A DNA stretch of 64,000 nt from Methylobacter sp. (GTDB lineage: Bacteria > Pseudomonadota > Gammaproteobacteria > Methylococcales > Methylomonadaceae), in the NCBI RefSeq assembly GCF_004322395.1, contig NZ_SCTW01000118.1, positions 1 through 64,000 on the forward strand, in the 5' to 3' direction. The notes beneath the pieces are model-generated. The model was not told the DNA's origin and ran no database searches. It saw only the letters and a program-made list of their open reading frames with translations. This document shows positions 55,993 through 64,000 of the stretch, in pieces. A program made the translations under genes and the position numbers. Position 1 is the first letter of the stretch. Every line of letters begins with the position of its first letter.

Positions 55993-56640
55993 TTGGTTGT
56001 TGCTCCATTACATAGATAAATATTTAAATTCTACAGATAAGTATTTGTATAGGGAACCCATTTCATACCAGTTGCCGTGTGACGGAAAGTACTTGTCGAA
56101 TAATTCAGCTATTTTGATCTTTTCTACCGGCGCTAACAGAGCAGTGGAATATTACCTATCCGTTCGGTTCTTATTATGTTAAGCGCTATCACTCCGGCAA
56201 ACGATAGTAACAGTGGTAATTAAAAATCTTAGATAAAGTTAAAGCCTGATGAACAATGTACGTCAACGTACAGATATTTCGGCCGGTTAATCGTATCATT
56301 TTTTCAAATGGATGAATTGTCGTCTCTTGTCACTGCTTCGGATATAACTCGAGCGGATTTTGTTTTAGCAATGTTCAGCCCCTTCATTACGAAAGATTAA
56401 ATATGAGGAAAACTTATGATTCCGACTAAAGCTAAATCCATATCCTTCCGGAGTGAAAATGACCCCTTCACTTTGCTCACTGGCAACCACGAAAAGTGAA
56501 AACTTATTTACCGTATACGCCAAAATTTCTGAAAACGATGACAATAGCGATGTGAAAAAGATGTTGGTACAGCAAAATACGCCAAGAGCTGATTATTCAC
56601 ACGCAAAAGGAAAAAGACAAGATTTTCGTTAAGGAAAAAA
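55993..56640. other. Gene-poor spacer with a perfect palindrome
   Basis: About 650 bases. A 16-base palindrome TGTACGTCAACGTACA (56257-56272) could be an operator or a stem. A 27-codon ORF at about 56416 has a ribosome site but resembles nothing. The rest of the interval contains no recognisable gene. It may include remnants of a lost gene. Confidence 0.4.
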
Positions 56641-56766
56641 ATGGCTGGCATGGATACAACCGTATTGGGCAAAAGGATAAGCGAGTGTAAGGATGATCAT
56701 ACTGCGGTGATGAAAATGGATAAGGAGATGGACACAGTGGTAAGCGATGAAGCGGAAAATGGCTGA
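56641..56766 (+). CDS. Possible 41-residue ORF of unknown function
   Basis: Starts at ATG 56641 after AAGGAAAAAA, a plausible ribosome site, and ends TGA at 56766. The peptide is rich in Asp, Met and Lys (MAGMDTTVLGKRISECKDDH). No family is recognised. It lies 56 bases upstream of the DUF4383 gene and could be a leader or a chance ORF. Confidence 0.2.
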   Translation: MAGMDTTVLGKRISECKDDHTAVMKMDKEMDTVVSDEAENG

Positions 56767-56822
56767 ATAGCTTTTCCAATTTATATCTAAATATCAGCTT
56801 TTTAAATTAATTGGAGGCAGTG

Positions 56823-57269
56823 ATGAATATACGTACATTCACCCTATCTATTGGTATTATTTATTTACTTGTTGGCATATTAGGTTTCATTCCGGCCTTA
56901 ATGACGGCTCCACCCCAAAATGCTCCGGTCATGTCATCGCCATATAGTTTGCTGTTCGGTATGTTTCCGATAAACACCCTGCACAATATCGTGCATTTGG
57001 GTATTGGTGCATGGGGTATCTTGGCTTATAAAGATATTGACGACGCCCGTGTTTATGCTCGCTGCCTCGCCGTTCTGTATGGCGCACTTGCCGTGTTTGG
57101 GCTTATCCCCGGTTTGAGTACACTCTTCGGGTTGGTTCCGCTTTTCGGCCATGACGTCTGGCTGCATTTGCTGACAGCATTAGCAGCGGCTTATTTCGGT
57201 TTCGTGTCGCCTGTAACGGTGGAAATGGGGCATTCAAGACAGCCGGATAAATCGGGCCGAGTCTCTTGA
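56823..57269 (+). CDS. DUF4383 small membrane protein
   Basis: 148 residues with four hydrophobic helices (about 5-24, 38-62, 75-100, 108-135). FGMFPINTLHNIVHLGIGAWGILAY and ARCLAVLYGALAVFGLIPG match DUF4383. Function unknown. The ATG at 56823 has GGAGG upstream; the track begins at a TTG four codons earlier. No neighbour on either side is closer than 400 bases apart from the small ORF. Confidence 0.82.
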   Translation: MNIRTFTLSIGIIYLLVGILGFIPALMTAPPQNAPVMSSPYSLLFGMFPINTLHNIVHLGIGAWGILAYKDIDDARVYARCLAVLYGALAVFGLIPGLSTLFGLVPLFGHDVWLHLLTALAAAYFGFVSPVTVEMGHSRQPDKSGRVS

Positions 57270-57712
57270 TACCTTGTTGTTGATTCAACCAGCTTGATCT
57301 TGAAGCGTTTCAGGACACTTTATTTATTTTAAGCAGTGCGTGCGAATCGTATTTGGCAGAGAGACTGTATTTTATGTCTGTTAATTAGTTCATGTTCAAG
57401 GTGGCCGGCATGTTTGCTCGTATATCTGATCTTCCACAGATGATTTTCGGCCAAGAAACACCAAGTTTGAGAGTCAGCTGTGGATAGGATGGCAACAGCC
57501 AATTAACTGCAATGGCACCCCGGGATGTCTACAAAGAGCCCCGGGGCGCCAAGGGATGGTAAAATTCAACATCGCAAAAAGACAACCGCGTCAAAAACGA
57601 TCAGAATAGTCTCAAAGACCGCCCCGGCTTTTCCCGAGGATCTACGCTTTTGCATGAGAAGTATAAAAATCCTGTTCCATGCTGCTTATTAGGAACCATC
57701 CATAATGTCAGG
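57270..57712. other. Spacer between the DUF4383 gene and murJ
   Basis: About 440 bases without a supported gene. A GC-rich inverted pair (GCACCCCGGG at about 57511, CCCCGGGGCGC at about 57540) may be the terminator of the DUF4383 gene or a repeat. Nothing else is recognised. Confidence 0.4.
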
Positions 57713-59260
57713 TTAAGGTTGATCATGCCTGCGAGCGGCCAAATGCTTTAGCCTTAACCCCGTTAACAGCAATGTTACCGTGTAAATTGCCAAACCTATT
57801 CCTATCCATTTCACCAAATTGATCACGCGGGTCAAGGAATTCCAGTGGTTCCACCAGTCAGCATCGACAAAATAATACAACCCGGCCGACATTGCTCCGG
57901 CAGCCAGCGATACTCTGACACAAAACAGCCGCCAGCCGTCTGCCGGTCGGTACACATTGTCTCTTTGCAATTTTATCAGTAATAAAGCGGCGTTAAAAAA
58001 AGCGCCCAAAGATGTCGCTAAAGCCAACCCCGCATGCGCCAGCGGGAAAACCAGCGCCAGATTCAGTCCTAAGCTGACTATCATTGCATAAACCCCGTAC
58101 CGAACCGGCGTTTTCATATCGCCGCGCGAGGTAAAGCCCGGTACCAGCACTTTAATCAGGATAAAACCCAGCAAACCAAACGAATACGCCTTTAAACTCC
58201 GCCCTGCAAAATGAACATCACTGGCGCCGAATTCATTATATTGAAACAGCGTTGATAGCATCGGTTCAGCCAACAACAGCAACCCGATAGTAGCAGGAAG
58301 CCCTACCAAAACAACCAGTCGCAAACCCCAATCCAGTGCATTTGAAAAAGCGGCGGCGTCTTCCGCAGCATGGCTTTCGGATAAACTCGGTAAGATGACC
58401 GTTGCCAACGCAAGGCCTAAAATACCTAACGGAAACTCCACCAGACGGTCGGAATAATACAACCAGGACACACTACCAACGGTTAAGAACGAAGCAAATA
58501 ATGTATCCAGCAACAAATTAATCTGTGTCACCGAAACGCTAAAAATTGCCGGCAGCATCAGGCTTATAATCCGTTTAACGCCCGAGTCATCAAAGCCCAG
58601 TCTTAGTCTTGGCATCAGCCCCAATCGCATCAACGACGGAAACTGAAACAACAGCTGCACGATACCTGCAGCAAAAACACCCCAGGCTAATGCAATAATA
58701 GGTTCTTCCATCAATGGCGAAAGCCAGACTGCGGTGACGATCATACAGATATTCAGAAAAACCGGGGTTAGCGCGGGAATTGCAAATCTTCCATGCGCAT
58801 TTAAAATGCCTCCGGCAAAAGCCACCAACGCAATAAAAAACAGGTAAGGGAAGGTAATTTGCAGCAGCTGCACGGACAGCTGATATTGGTTTCCTTGCCA
58901 CATAAAACCGGGAGCCAGCAGCATGATAAGCACAGGGGCTGCAATTATGCCGATCAAGGTAATCAGCGCTAAAAACACCGATAGAGTTCCGGCTGTTTTA
59001 TCGATAAACTGCTTTAACTCGGCTTTGTTGTCACGCTCTTTATATTCGGACAACACCGGAACGAAGGCGTGTGCAAAAGCGCCTTCGGCAAATAATCGAC
59101 GCAGAAAATTGGGGATCTTGAACGCGACAAAAAATGCATCTGTTGCCGAATCTACGCCGAAAATATGTGCAATCAACATATCTCGGATAAATCCAAGGAT
59201 CCGTGAAATCAGGGTCATGCTGCCGACGACTACAGTTGATTTAAAAAGCTGCCTGCTCAA
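57713..59260 (-). CDS. murJ: Lipid II flippase MurJ
   Basis: 515 residues with about 14 membrane helices. It moves lipid II across the inner membrane for peptidoglycan synthesis. The N terminus SRILGFIRDMLIAHIFG and FFVAFKIPNFLRRLFAEGAFAHAFVPVL (with the essential Arg residues) are the MviN/MurJ signatures. TTG start with GGAGC upstream. Divergent from rpsT across about 97 bases. Confidence 0.95.
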   Translation of the reverse strand: MSRQLFKSTVVVGSMTLISRILGFIRDMLIAHIFGVDSATDAFFVAFKIPNFLRRLFAEGAFAHAFVPVLSEYKERDNKAELKQFIDKTAGTLSVFLALITLIGIIAAPVLIMLLAPGFMWQGNQYQLSVQLLQITFPYLFFIALVAFAGGILNAHGRFAIPALTPVFLNICMIVTAVWLSPLMEEPIIALAWGVFAAGIVQLLFQFPSLMRLGLMPRLRLGFDDSGVKRIISLMLPAIFSVSVTQINLLLDTLFASFLTVGSVSWLYYSDRLVEFPLGILGLALATVILPSLSESHAAEDAAAFSNALDWGLRLVVLVGLPATIGLLLLAEPMLSTLFQYNEFGASDVHFAGRSLKAYSFGLLGFILIKVLVPGFTSRGDMKTPVRYGVYAMIVSLGLNLALVFPLAHAGLALATSLGAFFNAALLLIKLQRDNVYRPADGWRLFCVRVSLAAGAMSAGLYYFVDADWWNHWNSLTRVINLVKWIGIGLAIYTVTLLLTGLRLKHLAARRHDQP

Positions 59261-59357
59261 TGCCGCTCCTGTTGTGTTACTTTAAAAATTTGACAATAAT
59301 ATCATTTATACAGATAATGCACGGCTTAATTAACTTACCACAAAGAATCGAGAAACT

Positions 59358-59621
59358 ATGGCTAATACAGCACAAGCTAAGAAGCGTGCGCGACAAGCGG
59401 AAAAAAGCCGTATTCGCAACGCAGGACAACGTAGCAACTTACGCACTTTCATCAAAAAAATCATTGCCGCAGTTAAGCTTGGCGACAAAGAAAAAGCGCA
59501 AGCAGCCTACAACACTGCCGTTCCGATTATCGATTCCGCAGTTACCAAAGGTATTATTCACAAGAATAAAGCCGCACGCGGTAAAAGCAGACTGAACGCA
59601 AAAGTAAAAGCTATCGCTTAA
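59358..59621 (+). CDS. rpsT: 30S ribosomal protein S20
   Basis: 87 residues, very basic: [35 protein letters not shown] and [27 protein letters not shown]20 binds 16S rRNA early in assembly. Single gene, ending about 20 bases before a strong terminator that also faces proB. Confidence 0.97.
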   Translation: MANTAQAKKRARQAEKSRIRNAGQRSNLRTFIKKIIAAVKLGDKEKAQAAYNTAVPIIDSAVTKGIIHKNKAARGKSRLNAKVKAIA

Positions 59622-59641
59622 TCGCTTTATCTTTATATAAT

Positions 59642-59680
59642 AAAAAAAGGCCGGACTCTTTGAGCTTCGGCCTTTTTTTA
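59642..59680. terminator. Bidirectional terminator between rpsT and proB
   Basis: AAAAAAAGGCCG and CGGCCTTTTTTT form a strong stem with A/T tails on both sides, around a 14-base loop. It can serve converging rpsT (plus) and proB (minus). Confidence 0.85.
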
Positions 59681-59695
59681 TTGCTTTTGAGTCAT

Positions 59696-61841
<2,146 letters not shown>

Positions 61842-61878
61842 TCACATGCCGCCAAACTTCAAACTCAACCGATAAAAA

Positions 61879-61917
61879 CAAAAAAAGCCCCGCCATAAAC
61901 GGCGGAGCTTTTTTAAA
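61879..61917 (-). terminator. Terminator after rpmA
   Basis: AGCTCCGCC/GGCGGGGCT stem with one mismatch, flanked by A-run and T-run on the two sides. On the minus strand it follows the rpmA stop by about 70 bases and precedes obgE. Confidence 0.75.
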
Positions 61918-61984
61918 GTTGCCGGATTACTTAAAAACCCGACTTAACTGTCCCGCCATATTAATAGCGCGATAGTTGTGTGCC

Positions 61985-62242
61985 TTATGCAGCAACAATA
62001 CTGACAAATTTACGGCTATCAGGGCCTTTAACCTGAAAAACCACTTTGCCGTCAGCTGTCGCAAACAAAGTATGATCTTTTCCGCAACCTACATTATCAC
62101 CCGCGTGAAACTGGGTTCCACGTTGACGAACGATAATATTGCCTGCCGTTACAGTCTCGCCACCGTAACGTTTAACACCTAATCTTTTCGCATTAGAGTC
62201 GCGTCCGTTACGGGTACTACCGCCAGCTTTCTTATGAGCCAT
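61985..62242 (-). CDS. rpmA: 50S ribosomal protein L27
   Basis: 85 residues: [31 protein letters not shown] and [29 protein letters not shown]27 reaches the peptidyl transferase centre. It has no N-terminal extension of the type cleaved in Firmicutes. 17 bases after rplU. Confidence 0.97.
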   Translation of the reverse strand: MAHKKAGGSTRNGRDSNAKRLGVKRYGGETVTAGNIIVRQRGTQFHAGDNVGCGKDHTLFATADGKVVFQVKGPDSRKFVSIVAA

Positions 62243-62259
62243 TTGTAACTCCTGATATC

Positions 62260-62571
62260 TTAAGCAGAAATGCCAGTAATCTGGACTTCTGTATAGTACT
62301 GACGATGCCCCATTTGTTTCATATGGTGCTTACGTCTTCTGAATTTAATAATTTTAACTTTGTCGTGCCTACCTTGAGACAAGACTGTCGCTGTAACTTT
62401 GCCGCCTTCGATAAAAGGCATGCCGACCTTAACAGCATCGTCTGACTGAACCATCAGAACTTTATCGAACTCAATGCTGTCGCCTTCGCCTAGCTCCAGT
62501 TTTTCTATTTTTAAGTAAGTACCTTCTTCTACGCGGTACTGTTTACCACCTGTTTGAATTACCGCATACAT
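62260..62571 (-). CDS. rplU: 50S ribosomal protein L21
   Basis: 103 residues from the ATG at 62571 ([17 protein letters not shown]), which matches the family start; the track adds six residues. [20 protein letters not shown] is the C-terminal signature. First gene of rplU-rpmA; divergent from ispB. Confidence 0.97.
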   Translation of the reverse strand: MYAVIQTGGKQYRVEEGTYLKIEKLELGEGDSIEFDKVLMVQSDDAVKVGMPFIEGGKVTATVLSQGRHDKVKIIKFRRRKHHMKQMGHRQYYTEVQITGISA

Positions 62572-62831
62572 CGGCGCAAGCTCCATCAAGCATTAATCTG
62601 TTTAAAGTAAACAAAAAATTATATTTTTAAAACAAAGTCGAGTCAATCTAAATTGAACTAAAACTCTAAATAACTTATCAAAAGAGTATAAACTAAGCTA
62701 TTGCAATCAATCTAACTCATCAATAGCATGGGCCATTAACGTTTTATTAAGTTATAATAGTTTAACAGACTTTGATTTTCATGGCTATCGCCCTGAAAAG
62801 TAACCCAAACATACACACGCAACACTACATA

Positions 62832-63836
62832 ATGGCATCGCATTTACAATCCCCCGCTCCCGCCCCCATTGATTTTGATTCAATCAAGGAATTAACTACT
62901 GCTGAGGCTAAAGCTGTCGACCAACTCATCATTAATGAGTTAAGTTCCGATGTTATCCTGATCAACCAGATGGGGCGCTATATAGTGGGTAGCGGCGGCA
63001 AACGGTTGCGTCCGATGCTGCTTTTATTGGCGGCCAAGGCATTGGGGGGAGCCAGCGACAACCACCTGCTGTTGGCTGCGGTCATTGAATTTATCCACAC
63101 CGCCACGCTGCTGCATGACGACGTTGTCGACGATTCCGATCTCAGACGCGGCAAAGAATCCGCCAATGCTGTCTGGGGTAACGCGGCCAGCGTATTAGTC
63201 GGCGATTATCTTTACTCCAGCGCGTTTGAAATGATGGTGCGCACCGGTAATATGCGGGTCATGGAAATACTCTCAAAAACCACCACCGCTATTGCGGAAG
63301 GCGAAGTGCTGCAACTTTTAAATTGTAATAACCCGGAAACTACCGAAGAAAAATATCTCGAAGTTATTGCCAGAAAAACAGCTATTTTATTTAGCGCTGC
63401 AACCAAATTAGCTGCGGTTATTGCCGGAGCATCAACTGAAATTGAGCAAGGCTTAGCGTTATACGGACAACATCTGGGCGTTGCTTTTCAATTGATTGAT
63501 GACGCACTCGATTACAAAGCCAGCATAGACGAACTGGGCAAAAATCTCGGCGATGACCTTGCCGAAGGCAAACCCACCTTGCCATTGATTTACGCGATAC
63601 AAAACAGCAACGAAAGCGAGGCCAAAATTATTATTGATGCGATAAAAAACGGCGATCGCAACGCATTCAACGAAGTATTTGCCATTGTGCAACGCACTAA
63701 AGCCATTGGCTACACAGAACAACGCGCCGATGAAGAAGCCCAAAAAGCAATAAGTGCATTAAGCGTATTGCCTGATTCAGAATACAAACAAGCTCTGACT
63801 TTATTGGCAAAGTTTTCCGTTCAACGCAATTATTAA
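62832..63836 (+). CDS. ispB: Octaprenyl (polyprenyl) diphosphate synthase
   Basis: 334 residues from the ATG at 62832; the track start and the ATG at 62781 add 17-20 non-family residues. It extends farnesyl diphosphate to the long side chain of ubiquinone or menaquinone. The two aspartate-rich motifs are LLHDDVVDDSDLRRG (first) and LIDDALDY (second, with GKNLGDDLAEGKPTLPL). The divergent placement from rplU is standard in gammaproteobacteria. Confidence 0.95.
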   Translation: MASHLQSPAPAPIDFDSIKELTTAEAKAVDQLIINELSSDVILINQMGRYIVGSGGKRLRPMLLLLAAKALGGASDNHLLLAAVIEFIHTATLLHDDVVDDSDLRRGKESANAVWGNAASVLVGDYLYSSAFEMMVRTGNMRVMEILSKTTTAIAEGEVLQLLNCNNPETTEEKYLEVIARKTAILFSAATKLAAVIAGASTEIEQGLALYGQHLGVAFQLIDDALDYKASIDELGKNLGDDLAEGKPTLPLIYAIQNSNESEAKIIIDAIKNGDRNAFNEVFAIVQRTKAIGYTEQRADEEAQKAISALSVLPDSEYKQALTLLAKFSVQRNY

Positions 63837-63848
63837 TGACTTTGCCGG

Positions 63849-64000
63849 CTAGTCTTTAAGTAGCGCATTATACGCATGCGCTTTTTCAAGCAGCAGATTA
63901 TATTTATGCTCAACCTTGTCCATTATTTCGGTTAAAAACTGCGTGACCTCGGCATTTTCAACACTTCCGGCCACCGATAGCATATAAGCCTCCAGCTCAC
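63849..64000 (-). CDS. C-terminal part of an unrecognised protein (cut by the window edge)
   Basis: An open frame of 50 codons ends with TAG at 63849-63851 and runs off the window. The visible tail (ending KYNLLLEKAHAYNALLKD) is helical and Leu/Glu-rich. I do not recognise a family. It converges with ispB. Confidence 0.5.
   Translation of the reverse strand, partial: ELEAYMLSVAGSVENAEVTQFLTEIMDKVEHKYNLLLEKAHAYNALLKD

Overview
The window looks like a chromosomal segment of a gammaproteobacterium, most likely a methanotroph-type (Methylococcales) or similar free-living species. The support is gene order: rpsU-yqeY-dnaG-rpoD followed directly by tRNA-Ile2; gshB-tonB-algH-ruvX-pyrR-pyrB-pyrC'; yggS/proC/yggT/yggU beside pilT; rplU-rpmA-obgE-proB opposite ispB. 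Base composition is moderate and many small palindromic repeats are dispersed between genes. No methane or methanol oxidation gene lies in the window, so the order-level placement is inference.

Layout. 1-9.6 kb is accessory: an NlpE-like envelope protein, an AlkB-type repair dioxygenase, a heavy-metal RND efflux operon (outer-membrane factor, lipoprotein adaptor, CzcA/CusA pump) ending in a PII-like gene, a small lipoprotein, and a decayed IS5-type transposase. 9.5-17.6 kb holds a large membrane pentapeptide-repeat protein, a small four-helix membrane protein, a TauE/SafE exporter, cca, a cyclic-nucleotide-binding protein, yajQ and a CPBP protease. 17.6-23.3 kb carries rsmE, bioA and the methyl cycle set metF, ahcY, metK. 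23.3-29 kb is the macromolecular synthesis operon with its tRNA, and divergent tsaD. 29-35.8 kb has an unrecognised gene, plsY, folate genes (folB, folK, a pteridine reductase), pepN, a DUF423 protein and moaB.

35.8-46.9 kb carries a DegQ-type protease, a cNMP-rhodanese-coiled-coil protein, rpmG-rpmB, and the gshB-to-pyrC' series followed by argB. 46.9-55 kb has a hicBA toxin-antitoxin pair, a DUF4124 protein, yggU-yggT-proC, an inserted radical-SAM (SplB-like)/SDR pair, yggS, pilT and purC. 55-64 kb has a YebC-family regulator, a long gene-poor stretch, a DUF4383 membrane protein, murJ, rpsT, proB, obgE, rpmA, rplU, ispB and a truncated gene at the edge.

The most unusual signal is a palindromic repeat unit (small hairpin plus a conserved CACACCATCC-TGGCGAT tail). 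It occurs once at the 3' end of gshB and about three times in tandem at the 3' end of pyrB. It is translated in both, giving related C-terminal tails, and its hairpin stems differ by compensatory changes. Other points of note: the dihydroorotase homologue after pyrB lacks the metal-binding HxH motif; a 35-codon leader ORF abuts the efflux operon; and an unrecognised AT-rich gene sits inside an otherwise conserved tsaD-plsY neighbourhood. No CRISPR array, prophage, rRNA or large new defence-like system was seen.
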